64,000 nt of DNA from CAWDDA01 sp963813345 (GTDB lineage Bacteria; Acidobacteriota; Blastocatellia; RBC074): assembly GCA_963813345.1 (NCBI GenBank), contig CAWEYR010000029.1:58979-122978 (forward strand). The letters are read 5' to 3'. Under the pieces are notes generated by a model. It did no database searches and was not told the DNA's origin. It was given only the letters and a program-made list of their open reading frames with translations. The translations under genes and the position numbers were made by a program. Shown one piece after another: positions 37,730-47,216 of this stretch; the stretch's first letter is position 1, and every line of letters begins with the position of its first letter.

Positions 37730-38486
37730 ATGGCCACCAAGTTCCAGAAGTTGAAGAATCAGCGCGAAAGCCGGCGACTCACTCGCCTGCTCAAATACGA
37801 GCGCGAGCTCTGGGACGATGGATTTGAGTTTATAGCAGGCGTGGACGAAGCCGGAATGGCGCCGTTGGCCGGCCCGGTGTGCGCCGGCGCCGTGATTCTG
37901 CCAAAGAACTACAGGCTGCGCGGACTCAATGATTCGAAGAAGATTCTTGACGAAGATAAGCGCGAAACACTTGCCACGGCAAATCAAGTGCGATGCGCTT
38001 TCCTGGGCTGTAGGCTGGGCGGAGGTCGACGAGATCGATCAACTCAACATCTATCGGGCAGGACTTCTGGCAATGCAGCGTGCGGTCGAGGCGCTTGGTC
38101 AGACACCGGACTATGTTCTGGTTGATGCGCGAACTATTCCGCGATGTCCAGTCTGGCAGCGTGGCATAGTGCACGGAGACGCGCTTTCTGCGAGCATTGC
38201 GGCAGCTTCGATAATTGCAAAGACAACGCGTGACGGTCTTCTTATAGAGCTCGACGGGAAATACCCGGGCTACGGCTTTGCACAACATAAGGGATACCCG
38301 ACGCCCGAACATCTGCGCGCGTTGAAAGATCTGGGAGCGCTTCCAATCCATCGCCGAAGCTTTCGTCCGGTGCGCGAGGCACTTGGGTTAGATCCGATTC
38401 AGGATTCACTCTTCGATATCGTTCCGGAATCGATGGATGAGTCAATGGATGAGTCAATGGATGAGTCGAATGAATCAATGAAATGA
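37730..38486 (+). CDS. rnhB: ribonuclease HII (one frameshift)
   Basis: Cleaves RNA in RNA-DNA hybrids at ribonucleotide junctions. Catalytic Asp and Glu lie in AGVDEAGMAPLAGPV; further motifs are GLNDSKKI, the third acid in YVLVDARTIP, and HGDALSASIAAASIIAKTTRD. One indel near 37985 separates NYRLRGLNDSKKILDEDKRE from ALSWAVGWAEVDEIDQLN. The C-terminus ends with three MDES repeats encoded by a 12-base tandem repeat. The start lacks a ribosome site and sits just after a -10 box. Confidence 0.92.
38433..38470 (+). repeat. 12-base tandem repeat in the rnhB 3' end
   Basis: Three units of ATGGATGAGTCA followed by a partial, diverged one. It adds an acidic MDESMDESMDESNES tail to RNase HII. In-frame length variation between strains would be harmless to the fold. 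Confidence 0.75.
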
Positions 38487-38502
38487 ATGGAGTGATTTGA
38501 AA

Positions 38503-39511
38503 ATGAGCGAGAGAGTCAATCATCAATGGCGCCTTGATGCGCGGCCAGTAGGTCGAATCAAGGAGTCCGATTATAAGTTTATTGAAGAACCCCTGACCGA
38601 GCTCGCCGATGGCCACGTGCGAGTTAAAGTGAACTACCTCTCAGTTGATCCTGCAAATCGCGGCTGGGTGAATGAGGGCGGCTCTGTACATGGCGGAGAT
38701 CCCTTTGGGAGGGGTTATGCCGGCGGCGGGAATCGGAGTCGTCGACGAATCTCGCAACCCGTCTTTTCAAAAAGGCGATATGGTCAGCGGAATACTGGGG
38801 TGGCAGGAGTTCGTAATAGGCGACGGTAAAGGTCTTCAGAAGCTTCCTCAAATGGGGCTTGAGCCAACTGCCTTTCTCGGCCTGCTGGGTCACATCGGAT
38901 TGACTGCGTACTTCGGCTTGCTCGACATTGGACAGCCAAAGGAAGGCGAAACGCTCGTAGTCTCTGCCGGTGCCGGCGCGGTTGGCTCGCTTGTCGGCCA
39001 GATCGGGAAGATCAAGGGTTGTCGCGTCATTGGAATTGCGGGCACTGATGAGAAATGCAAATGGATCAAGGAAGAGCTCGGATTTGACGAAGCGATCAAT
39101 TACAAGTCAGGCTCGATCTACGAGAATCTGAAAAAGGCGTGTCCGAAGGGGATCGATATTTACTTCGAGAATGTTGGTGGCGAGATTCTTGAAGCAGTTC
39201 TTGCGCTTATAAACAATCACGCGCGAATTCCGCTTTGTGGAATGATCTCTCAATACAATGCGACGAAGGCAGTGCCCGGGCCGAAGAACTTCATCAACCT
39301 GCTGGTTCGAAGGGTGAGACTGCAAGGTTTTATTGTTACTGACTACCTCCCACGTGCGATGGAAGCGGCTGCTGATCTGATGAAATGGCACGCTGAGGGC
39401 CGACTCAAATACCGTGTTGACATCATCGAGGGCCTCAAAGAGGCTCCGAATGCCGTCAACAGACTTTTTGATGGCGCCAATCAGGGAAAGCTGATATTGA
39501 AGGTGGGATAG
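38503..39511 (+). CDS. NADP-dependent MDR oxidoreductase (leukotriene B4/curcumin reductase type, frameshifted)
   Basis: Zinc-free medium-chain reductase acting on alkenals or enones, about 336 codons. N-terminus VNHQWRLDARPVGRIKESDY and VKVNYLSVDPANRGW; after an indel near 38672, EIPLGGVMPAAGIGVV, the cofactor motif VVSAGAGAVGSLVGQIGK (about 150-167) and DIYFENVGGEILEAV, a family signature. It ends VDIIEGLKEAPNAVNRLFDGANQGKLILKVG. Start ATG 38503 follows GGAG. It stands alone between rnhB and a palindrome. Confidence 0.88.
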
Positions 39512-39517
39512 AGGCCC

Positions 39518-39612
39518 CTGGGAGCGCCGGCCTCTGGCCGGCATCGTGACACGCGAAGCGTGCGAGTGTCCACGATCTCCACGACTCCAAACGCCGGTAC
39601 AGCAGTACCTAG
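39518..39612. repeat. imperfect palindrome at the end of mtnC
   Basis: Outer arms GGGAGCGCCGG and AGCGCTCCGG surround smaller hairpins (GCCGGCCTCTGGCCGGC; CACGCGAAGCGTG). It separates convergent genes (MDR reductase and mtnC). It is unrelated in sequence to the REP core. It may serve as a bidirectional terminator, though no T-run is seen. Confidence 0.55.
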
Positions 39613-39620
39613 CGCTCCGG

Positions 39621-40289
39621 TTAGCGAACCTTACCAGACATGTTTCCATTCCTGCATCCTTGCGCAGCGTCCAGTTCAGCAGTGATGTCGGAGAAGAAAA
39701 TGACTTGATTACATTCAAGTCCCAAACTCCGAGCTATCTTCCGATAACTTTCCGGTTCCTTCTTTGGTCCTGTCGTTGTATCGAAGTACGCTTCGATCGA
39801 ATGCGTCAAGTCACCGAACTGAGTGTGAGAGAAAATAAGCTTTTGCGCGAGAATGCTGCCTGAAGAGAAAATGGCTATCCGAATACCTGACTCACGCCAG
39901 CTTGCTAGAACTGCCGGGACATCGTCATAGACAATCCCCTTCAGCGTGCCGTCCGCGTACCCGCTTGCCCAGATTCTGCCCTGCAGCTCTTTGAGAGCGG
40001 TCGATTTTCGATCCTGATCCATCAGCCAATTGACGTAATTCTCCGCCGAGCCGGCTGAGTTACACGTCCACGCCGGCCTCTCACCCGGGGTCTCGAGCTC
40101 ATATTCGCGACGGAGCGCCCGAATATCGGCTTCGGCAAGAGAATCGTGCACCCGTGCGCGCGCGAAGGGAAAAAGCACTTCGTAAACGAAACTGACGGGA
40201 GTTGTGGTGCCCTCTATGTCGAGCAGCGCGGCTCGAATCTCAGGCCCGAGCGATGAAGGCAGGACCGAGACAGATTGGCTGATAACCAC
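39621..40289 (-). CDS. mtnC: MtnC, enolase-phosphatase E1 of methionine salvage
   Basis: HAD-superfamily enzyme that enolises and dephosphorylates diketo-methylthiopentyl phosphate to acireductone. Motif I is LLDIEGTTTPVSFVYEVLFPFA; motif II IAIFSSGS; motif III/IV TTTGPKKEPESYRKIA and VIFFSDITAELDAA. Start GTG 40289 follows GCGGAG and lies inside the end of mtnD. After AELDAAQ the frame stops early (39621); a neighbouring frame reads DAGMETCLVRFANR, the expected C-terminus, so an indel near 39655 is likely. Confidence 0.9.
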   Translation of the reverse strand: MVISQSVSVLPSSLGPEIRAALLDIEGTTTPVSFVYEVLFPFARARVHDSLAEADIRALRREYELETPGERPAWTCNSAGSAENYVNWLMDQDRKSTALKELQGRIWASGYADGTLKGIVYDDVPAVLASWRESGIRIAIFSSGSILAQKLIFSHTQFGDLTHSIEAYFDTTTGPKKEPESYRKIARSLGLECNQVIFFSDITAELDAAQGCRNGNMSGKVR

Positions 40290-40794
40290 GATCGACTCCG
40301 CTTTCAGTGTAATTGGGCGCCCAGCCCGCAGCGTCCTTGAACAACCGGATAGCACGAATCTGCCTGTCGGCGCAGAGATCGAACCAATGCCACGTTCCGG
40401 CGGGCACGCGTATCAGGTCTCCTGCCTCGACCTCGATAGCAGCGACCGGCGCGTCTTTGGAATGAATATGAAAAACACCGTGTCCCTGAATGATGAAGCG
40501 CACCTCATCATCGGCGTGCCAGTGCTCGCGGCTGAACTTCGCGAGCATTTCGTCAAGATTCGGCGTCGCGGAAGTCACATTGATGACGTCAGCGGTGACG
40601 TATCCACCCTGCGCCTTAAGCTTTTCAATCTCGTTCGCATATGCGTCAAGTATCTCTTCTGCCGAGGCGTCGGCTGCAACGGGATGTGACGGTGCCCAGC
40701 GCTCATAGTCGATTCCCATTCGACCAAGATAGGCAGTGACGTCGGCTTGTTCAGTCAGTGTTCGTTCTTCGTCCGGAATTCTTACGACCGCCAT
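40240..40794 (-). CDS. mtnD: MtnD, acireductone dioxygenase
   Basis: Cupin enzyme that oxidises acireductone to the methionine precursor 2-keto-4-methylthiobutyrate (Fe form). 184 residues; metal ligands in FSREHWHADDEVRFIIQGHG (His-x-His, Glu) and VPAGTWHWFDL (His). ATG 40794 overlaps the mtnB stop, and its 3' end overlaps the mtnC start by 50 bases. The last 15 residues may be an extension over the mtnC start. Confidence 0.93.
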   Translation of the reverse strand: MAVVRIPDEERTLTEQADVTAYLGRMGIDYERWAPSHPVAADASAEEILDAYANEIEKLKAQGGYVTADVINVTSATPNLDEMLAKFSREHWHADDEVRFIIQGHGVFHIHSKDAPVAAIEVEAGDLIRVPAGTWHWFDLCADRQIRAIRLFKDAAGWAPNYTESGVDRGYQPICLGPAFIARA

Positions 40795-41394
40795 AGTTTT
40801 CTCCCCAGTACTTCAAACAGAAATTCGAGAATCTCGATGTGGCGCTTCGCCTCGCTGAGATCCCGACCCCAAGTGTAAAGACCATGACCGTTAAGGACAA
40901 ATGCATGTGCGCCGGATGCTCCGAGAGCACGGCCTCGACATCGCCAGCAAGCTCGTTCATATCCTGGGAATTATCGATGATAGGTATCCATTCCTTGTGC
41001 GTATGCGTCCTGACTCCGGAGAGCCCTTTGAGCATCTCGAGGCCGCTGATCTCGATGCCCCCTCGACTCGAAATTGTTCCGAAAGCAGCGTGCTCCAGAC
41101 CGAGTGAGTGTGCAGGACAGAGCCTGCTTTCGGCTGCGAACGACGGCAAGATGAAGCTTCGCTTCATCAGAAGGCCGACCTTCACCGGCGACCACATGTG
41201 AATGCTCATCGATCTCGAGGATCTCAGCGGGTGTCAGCGCGCCCTTGTCGACGCCGGATGCGGTAATCAACAGACGCAACGGATCGCGAGTGACGACCGT
41301 GCTGAAGTTGCCGCTCGTGCCCATCGCCCAACCGCGCTGGTAGAAAAGTCTTCCAGTCTCCGCCAGTCTTGCTCTCAAGATCTTCAGGTTTCAT
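40782..41394 (-). CDS. mtnB: MtnB, methylthioribulose-1-phosphate dehydratase (frameshifted)
   Basis: Class II aldolase-fold zinc enzyme that dehydrates methylthioribulose-1-phosphate. N-terminus LAETGRLFYQRGWAMGTSGN and FSTVVTRDPLRLLITASGVDKG, then EGRPSDEAKLHL. After indels near 41180, 41060 and 40900 it continues EISGLEMLKGL, THTHKEWIPIIDNSQDM, FVLNGHGLYTWG and HIEILEFLFEVLG, stop at 40782. The start is ATG 41394 (MKPEDL, with one indel after it) or TTG 41378. First gene of mtnBDC. Confidence 0.9.
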
Positions 41395-41480
41395 TCTCTG
41401 TTAGTCATTTGCGAAATCTCGTTACGCTCGGTAATGTTACTCCTTTGCATCAGCCATTTCATCACTAATGGGGGAGACGA

Positions 41481-41807
41481 ATGGAGGACACGAAGGATTT
41501 GACGGTAGCGGAGTTTACTGAAGGCATCAGCAGGATACTCAGTGGTTCGGACGGGCTTGATGCCCGGATCAAACTGCTATTCGATAATGATGGCGTTATT
41601 CTGATCGACGCGAAATCAGCTCCGCATAAGGTAACGAATGATGACAGCGACGCTGACGTGACCCTCCGGATGTCACTCGAAACATTCAATCAGCTTTATC
41701 GCCGTGAGATAAACCCTGTAATGGCTGCGATGACCGGAAAGATCAAGATCGAAGGCGACCTGACAAAAGCGATGAAGCTCGAGAGTCTGCTGCGGTCATT
41801 CGATTAG
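41481..41807 (+). CDS. SCP2 sterol-carrier-domain protein (copy 1 of the duplication)
   Basis: 108 residues, a single SCP2 lipid-binding fold. RIKLLFDNDGVILIDAKS leads to DVTLRMSLETFNQLYRREINPVMAAMTGKIKIEGD, the typical C-terminal part. GGGGGAG precedes ATG 41481. A decayed second copy lies at 46712-47014. Probably binds a lipid or acyl-CoA in the cytoplasm; no partner enzyme is seen. Confidence 0.85.
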   Translation: MEDTKDLTVAEFTEGISRILSGSDGLDARIKLLFDNDGVILIDAKSAPHKVTNDDSDADVTLRMSLETFNQLYRREINPVMAAMTGKIKIEGDLTKAMKLESLLRSFD

Positions 41808-41813
41808 AGGAGA

Positions 41814-41897
41814 GTGGTCGATGGTCAGTGGCCAGTGGCTCAGTTTACGAATCGAGCTACAAACCAGCAAGCTGAAGCTTGACACTGACCACTGACC
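41814..41897. repeat. GGTCAGT heptamer palindrome with one REP core
   Basis: Left arm GGTCAGTGGCCAGTGG (41823-41838), one core CAAGCTGAAGCTTG (41868-41881) and right arm CACTGACCACTGACC. The left REP core is lost or mutated. The equivalent element in duplication copy 2 (47022-47210) has both REPs and a much longer right arm. Confidence 0.75.
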
Positions 41898-41909
41898 AGC
41901 GACTCTTCC

Positions 41910-43174
41910 ATGAAACTTCGCGTTGGATTGGCTATCTTCGGGATTTCGCTTGCGGTGCGACTGCTGCTCTGGTGGGCTAGCGTCCCGTTTGTTGCGTCCC
42001 CGATGACGCCTGATAGCCACGAGTACTGCACACTCGCTGCGACGCTTCTCGATTTCAGCTTTCCCAGCCTTGTCAGGACTCCAGGTTATCCGATCTTTCT
42101 CTCGCTCCTGGGCCGACCGCCCTGTTCCAGCCTGAATGTGATCTTCGTGGCGCAGTGTCTTCTGGATTCGGTGACAGCCGTTCTTGTCGCGCGCCTCGCG
42201 GCTAACATCGTCGCTTCTAAGCAGACTCGCGTCGGCTTCGTTGCGGGCATGTTCTGGGCGCTTTCACCGGTTGCAGCGACTGCGACGACATTTGTGATGA
42301 CTGAAACGTTGTTCATGTTCCTGCTTGTGGTGGCCATGAACATTGCGGTCACCTCACGATCGCCCATTGGTGCGGTAATCGAGGGACTGACCTGGACTGC
42401 TGCTACACTGACAAGACCTTCAGCGCTGCTGTTGCCATTCATTGTGATTCTCTTTTTCGTGATCCGAAATCGCGTTGAATGGCGGCGTCGACTCATTACT
42501 CTTATCGTGTATGGGTTATGCATTGTTCTGTGGGTTGGACACAACTATCGTCGAAGTGGTGAAGCTGTAGTAGCGACAATCGACATAACTTCGATCTATA
42601 CCTTCGAAGTGGCAGCAGTTCGCATGCTCGATCACTATGGTCCAATCGAGTATGCGCGAATGTGGATCCTCCAGGCGTCGCGCGCCGAGCCTATACGCGA
42701 ACAATTTCAGAATAAGTTCAGCGAGGAGATCGAAGCCGCAATCCGGCGTTGCCATCGTCACTCTATCTCGGCTGGGATGATCTCTCGGTGATGCGACCAA
42801 CGCGTGATGAGATGAGGCAAGAGCTGAGCGGACGGTTTATGGCGCGAGCCTACACGCACGTTGTCGGTGCGTTTCAAACAATTCGGCCCGTGCTGCGCTG
42901 GCCACGAGGCGGATGGTGGATGACGGTAATCGAGGTTGTTCGATCGCTGCTTATTCTCGCCGCCATAGTTGTTCTTGCGTTTCGCCGGCAGTGGTGGCTG
43001 CTCAGCCTGGTCGTCGTATGGTCTGCCTACGCACTTCTTCTCCCGGGAGTCTGTGGTCTTTGGCGCTTTCGCTCGATGGCGGAACCAATCTGGGTAGTCG
43101 TCGGAGGGTTTTGGTTGCTACGGCGCAACGAAGTCGAGCGCATAAATGTCATCAATGCCCACATCCCGCAATAG
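41910..43174 (+). CDS. GT39-like membrane glycosyltransferase (copy 1, one frameshift)
   Basis: About 421 codons with 9-10 hydrophobic segments. The acidic loop PMTPDSHEYCTLAATLL (about residues 31-47) and SLVRTPGYPIFL fit the GT39/PMT family. VMTETLFMFLLVVAMNIAV and TWTAATLTRPSALLLPF follow, as in ArnT-like proteins. One indel near 42760 leads to LYLGWDDLSVMRPTRDEM and the last TM segments. The stop at 43174 overlaps the convergent PD40 gene by 57 bases. A decayed copy lies at 47217-48490. Confidence 0.72.
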
Positions 43175-45272
43175 AAGCGGAGAGTCATCCGGCGTTAGTC
43201 CAAACCACCGTCCAAAAAAGGTTTCAACCAGCCGCAGTTCCTTAATGTCTGCGACCGATTCAATTTTGCTATCAGCAATTCGGACACGCTTGATCCCAGG
43301 TTCATTGCCGAACTGGTCGATGAAGTAGATATATTTGCCATCACGGGAACAGGCTGGATACCCAACGCGTGTTCGAATCAATTCTTTCCACTGCTGGTTA
43401 GTAAAATCGAAGATGTTCAGTTTCTGTGAGTCGAGTGACAGGGCGGCAAGGTAGCGCCCATCAGGCGACCAGCGTGGAGAGAACATCTTCGTTGCGCCCG
43501 GAAGTGAAACGGGCTGGTTGTCTACGAGATTCAGCTGGCGAATCTCCCGGCGAGACGTGGTTGTTCTGGAGGAAAAAACCAGCGAGTTTCCGTCCGGAGA
43601 CCAGCTTGCATCTCGTTCGTCGCGTTCCTCCGGAGACAATAGATTGAGACTTCCACCTTCGACAGAGACTAGATATACCTTCCAGGGCTTGCCGGGAAGC
43701 TGAGCCGCGAAGGCAATACTTTTTCCGTCCGGAGACCAGCGGGGCATGCGAGCGCGCATCGGCGGAAAACTAAGTTGAAGCCGCTCTGTGCCATCAACTT
43801 TACTTCGCCATAATTCCCCTTCCGGATATGTGACATAAGCAATCCATTCTCCGTCAGTGGAGAAGTTCAGGCCTTCAGCTGAGAGTCCTGGATAGTAACT
43901 TACGAACTGGCCCGTTTTCGTGTCGTACCGGATTAGCTCGCCTCGCGGTTGTTTGCCGATCACGAAATATCTGGCTGCCGTTAGTGCTTGGCGCTGGTGC
44001 ATGAAAGTTCATAGGGCCGAACGTCAACTGAAGCGGCTTGGGCCGAGCCCGACGGAACAAGCCCGTCTCTTCGCGTCAACACCCAGACGTTTGAAACACG
44101 ATTCTGCACGGATTCGAAGACAAAATACTTCCCATCCGCAGACCACGAGCCGCAACATTCGCCGTCCGGACTATTCCAGTCTGGAAGTATCGGGTGCGGA
44201 TTACCTCCGTCAGCTGTCGCCTCCCACAACTTGGGCGAAAGCGTTCGGTGCCACGCACCGTGAATCGCAACCGGCTGCCATCGGGCGACCAACGGGGCCA
44301 GTCAACTCTGCCTGCGACGCTCAAGAGTTTGCGCGACCCACTGCCGTCCTTCCTGATTTGAAACAGGTCTCCGCCGTAGCATACGTGATCCATTCGCCGT
44401 CAGGTGCCCAGGCGGCCGAATGTGCAAGCACGTCACCGAGGCGATAAGGCGATCCGCCAGTGACCGGTACTACCCACAACGGACATTCAGGCGCTGACGC
44501 CTCAAATCTTCCGACTAGCAACCTGGATCGGTCAGGAGAGATTCCCAGGAGATTGGCGTTGGACAACGACGGCTGAAACGCCACCGTTTCTCCACTGGCG
44601 CTGGAGACCTGGGCAAGCGCAATCTGCCCGCCCAGTTGTTCTGAAAAGAAAATCCGCGCGCCGTCGGTGACGACTGCATCCCGCTTAAAACGTCCGTCAC
44701 TGGTGACCTGGGTGTAACGCGAAACGGCGGGTACGCGCGAACGCGACTTCCAACTCAGATATAGCGGGACTGCTGTGACAATGACAATGAGACTAAAAGC
44801 AAGCAACAGAGGCGTCGAACGCCAAGTGAGACGGGTGCCCAGGGAATTCTTCTTCGCGAGACTGGTCTGAAGTTGGAAGAGACGCAGCGGCCCTGTGGAC
44901 TGTCGCCGAGGTGCTATCCATTTCGGACACTACACCTGCGCCTCTCAATATCTTGACGTCTGCGACGAAGCGGTAGCCGCGTTTCGGAATCGTCTCGATG
45001 AACTTCTGTACCTCCCCTCCGTCACCGAGCGCCTTTCGCAGCCGCGAGATGTTGTCCGTCAGATTGTTCTCTTCAACGAAACTGTCCGGCCAGACGACTT
45101 TGATCAGCTCTTCCTTTCCAAGCAGATGTCCAGGCTGCTCAAGTAGTGCCACCAACAGATCGAAGGCCTTTGGCGTGAGCGGGACAATCTTACCCCCGCG
45201 AAGCAGCTGGCGTTCTCCTTCATCCAGTCGAAAGGGGCCGAACTCAAATAGACGCTTGATGTTCTCTTCCAT
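43118..45272 (-). CDS. CadC-type winged-helix protein with PD40/TolB-like propeller (frameshifted)
   Basis: About 718 codons. GGGGGTT precedes ATG 45272 (MEENIKRLFEFGPFRLD). Residues 5-105 form an OmpR/PhoB winged helix (LTPKAFDLLVALLEQPGHLL, VWPDSFVEENNLTDNISRLRKALGD, FIETIPKRGYRFVADV). One TM segment follows (SLIVIVTAVPLYLSW), then PD40 repeats with SPDG or similar (WAPDGEWI, WSPDGSRL, WSADGKYF, WSPDGKSIAF, WSPDGNSLVF, WSPDGRYLAA). Likely a membrane-anchored regulator sensing through the propeller. Indels lie near 44800, 44340, 44240 and 44000. It is divergent from the TPR gene. Copy 2 of this gene survives only as two end fragments. Confidence 0.82.
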
Positions 45273-45299
45273 AACCCCCGCCGCGAGTCTATCCGAGGT

Positions 45300-45368
45300 T
45301 TTTACTAGAAAGAAACTAGACGGGTCAGAGGACTTAGCGCTCTTCACTCGCATAGCCTCTGACGCGAA
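45300..45368. promoter_or_regulatory. candidate operator between divergent regulator and TPR gene
   Basis: GTCAGAGG (45324-45331) and CCTCTGAC (45356-45363) form a perfect 8-base inverted repeat. CTAGAAAGAAACTAG lies just left. The left half, including CTAGAAAGAAACTAG and GTCAGAGGACTT, is kept in copy 2 (near 51307-51340). The winged-helix protein could bind here. Confidence 0.4.
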
Positions 45369-45412
45369 GGGAGCCTGTTTACAAACGTTAAGCCAATTAG
45401 AGGGAGAGATCA

Positions 45413-46375
45413 ATGAACCGCCATCACATCCTGACGACTTCAATCATCTGTCTTATGACGATTTGTATGCCGGCATACCCGCAAACCACTCGCCCCAAAA
45501 CGGCGTCCTCTTACCTTGAACGCGGCAATCTCCGGTTTGCCGAAGCCGAGTATGATCAGGCGCTTGCAGATTACGATCTCGCCATTGCATCCGACCCGGG
45601 GCACGCAGAAGCCTATTACAACCGCGGCGTCTTGCTACTTCACAGAAAAGAGTATGTCCGCGCGCTGGCCGACCTCAGCCGCGCCATTGAACTCAATCCG
45701 CGTTTTGCTGAAGCTTACGTCAATCGCAGCTACGTACTGAGTTTGCAGGGGGATCTGGACGCGGCGATCAGCGATAGCAGCAAAGTCATCGACCTCAATC
45801 CGCGTCTGGCGGCCGCCTGGACCAATCGCGCTCTGGCACGAGACGGCAAAGGCGACCTCAACGGCGCTCTTGCCGATTTCGACCGCGCCGTAAAGCTCCA
45901 GCCACGCAATGCAGAGATCTATAACAATCGCGGCGTAACGCGATTTCGGTTGAAAGATTTCGACGGCGCGATCAGTGACCATACACGGGCGATTGAACTC
46001 AGACCGGATTTCGCCGAAGCCTTCAGTGATCGTGGCACTGCGCGTCAGATGAAAGGCGATCTCGATGGAGCTATAGCCGATTATAACCAGGCCATCGTGC
46101 TGAATTCACTCTTAGGCACAGCGTGGTTCAATCGCGCGACTTGCCGGAAGCTCAAGGGTGACTTCGCGCAGGCAGAGACAGACTTCAGTAAAGCTATTGA
46201 GTTGAAAACCGCTGTGGCCGACGCGTACGCCAACCGCGGACTCGTGAGGCTGCTGCTCGGCAACGAGCGTGAGGCTGAGCAGGATTTCATCAAATGTCTG
46301 TCGTTCGACAAGACCTTGAAGGAGTCGCTCGAGCGACGGATCCGCGAGGCGAGAGGCATGGAGTTCAAGCGTTAG
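45413..46375 (+). CDS. exported TPR-repeat protein (copy 1)
   Basis: 320 residues. Signal peptide (MNRHHILTTSIICLMTICMP AYPQ), then eight TPR units of 34 residues, for example AYYNRGVLLLHRKEYVRALA, AYVNRSYVLSLQGDLDAA, IYNNRGVTRFRLKDFDGA and AYANRGLVRLLLGNEREA. Likely a periplasmic protein-protein scaffold. GGGAGAG precedes ATG 45413. The final residues EFKR and the stop come from a REP hairpin. Divergent from the winged-helix/PD40 gene, as in copy 2. Confidence 0.87.
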   Translation: MNRHHILTTSIICLMTICMPAYPQTTRPKTASSYLERGNLRFAEAEYDQALADYDLAIASDPGHAEAYYNRGVLLLHRKEYVRALADLSRAIELNPRFAEAYVNRSYVLSLQGDLDAAISDSSKVIDLNPRLAAAWTNRALARDGKGDLNGALADFDRAVKLQPRNAEIYNNRGVTRFRLKDFDGAISDHTRAIELRPDFAEAFSDRGTARQMKGDLDGAIADYNQAIVLNSLLGTAWFNRATCRKLKGDFAQAETDFSKAIELKTAVADAYANRGLVRLLLGNEREAEQDFIKCLSFDKTLKESLERRIREARGMEFKR

Positions 46376-46460
46376 CTTGCGACAGGGAACGCCGGACTCG
46401 ATAAGCGCCCCACTCCAGTCGCAGTCGATCCAGGAGAGCAAGCTAAAGCTTGAACTCTAA
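46361..46460. repeat. REP hairpin pair without heptamer arms (duplication copy 1)
   Basis: Cores CAAGCGTTAGCTTG (46366-46379) and CAAGCTAAAGCTTG (46439-46452) are inverted around 59 bases, bordered by GGAGTT and AACTCT. It supplies the stop codon of the TPR gene. The matching element in copy 2 (52487-52535) has a spacer of only 8 bases. Confidence 0.8.
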
Positions 46461-46463
46461 ACC

Positions 46464-46711
46464 TTACTTTTGCGCGTCAAGCCATGCTTTGAGCGGGGCG
46501 AAGTAGTCGATCATTGCGGTAGCGTCCATCTTGTCTTCGCCTGTAAGCGTCTTGAGCGCTTCCGGCCATGGACGGCTCAGTCCAGTTGCATCATCTCTTT
46601 CAACTTCGCACCGACCTGCTGGTTTCCATAGATCGAACATCTGTTGAGGGGGCCGGTGAAACCAGCCTGCTTGCACAGTGAGCGATGGAACTGGAATTGA
46701 AGAATCGTTAG
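46464..46711 (-). pseudogene. 3' fragment of an M2-family peptidase gene (duplication remnant)
   Basis: Encodes only the C-terminus of a peptidyl-dipeptidase A-like enzyme: LSRPWPEALKTLTGEDKMDATAMIDYFAPLKAWLDAQK, stop at 46464. Similarity to the fuller gene at 52541-54365 continues up to about 46711 and then ends abruptly where SCP2-like sequence starts. A start codon and catalytic region are absent. Confidence 0.85.
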
Positions 46712-47014
46712 GGAGTCTACCGAAGGCATTGGCAGGATTCTAGGCGAATGGGATTTGGGCTCGAATGCGCGCATCAAACTGGTATTCGATGACCATGGCG
46801 TTATCCTGATCGAGATGCCAGCGTAAACTGCGCATCGGGTAACGAATAAAGACAGCGACGAGGACGTGACCCTCAAGATGTCACTCGCAACATTCAATCA
46901 GCTTTATCACAGCGAGATAAATCCGGTGATGGATGCGATGACCGGAAAGATCAGAGATCGAAGGCGATCTGACAAAAGCGATGAAGCTGGAGGGTCTGCT
47001 ACGATCTTTCGATT
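46712..47014 (+). pseudogene. decayed SCP2 gene lacking its 5' end (copy 2)
   Basis: Matches 41508-41807 with base changes and indels: RIKLVFDDHGVILIE, then in another frame DVTLKMSLATFNQLYHSEINPVMDAMTGKI. The first eight or so codons are missing because the duplication junction lies there. In-frame stops make it non-functional. Confidence 0.85.
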
Positions 47015-47021
47015 AAAGGAT

Positions 47022-47210
47022 AGTGGTCAGTGGTCAGTGGCCAGTGGTCACTGTATTGAGTTCAAGCTTTAGCTTGCTGATTTGCTCGATTACATCAGCG
47101 GCAAACTTGAGAGCTTGAACTCCATATACGCTGGCCACTGGCCACGACCAGCTGACCACTGACCACTGGCCGCTGACCACTGGCCCACTGGCCACTGACC
47201 ACCGACGACT
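47022..47210. repeat. GGTCAGT heptamer palindrome with REP pair (copy 2)
   Basis: Left arm GTGGTCAGTGGTCAGTGGCCAG (from 47024, partial), core CAAGCTTTAGCTTG (47063-47076), a damaged partner near 47102-47117, then a long right arm of about ten CACTGGC/CACTGAC heptamers to 47207. The right arm in copy 1 has only about two units, so the array has changed length since duplication. Confidence 0.8.
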
Positions 47211-47216
47211 TCTTCC

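Larger units (their letters stand above)
41508..46711. repeat. tandem duplication, copy 1
   Basis: Unit carrying SCP2, palindrome, GT39-like gene, winged-helix/PD40 gene (minus), TPR gene, REP pair and the last 80 or so codons of an M2 peptidase. Its 3' end breaks inside the M2 gene at about 46711, where sequence matching the interior of the SCP2 gene begins. See copy 2. Confidence 0.85.
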
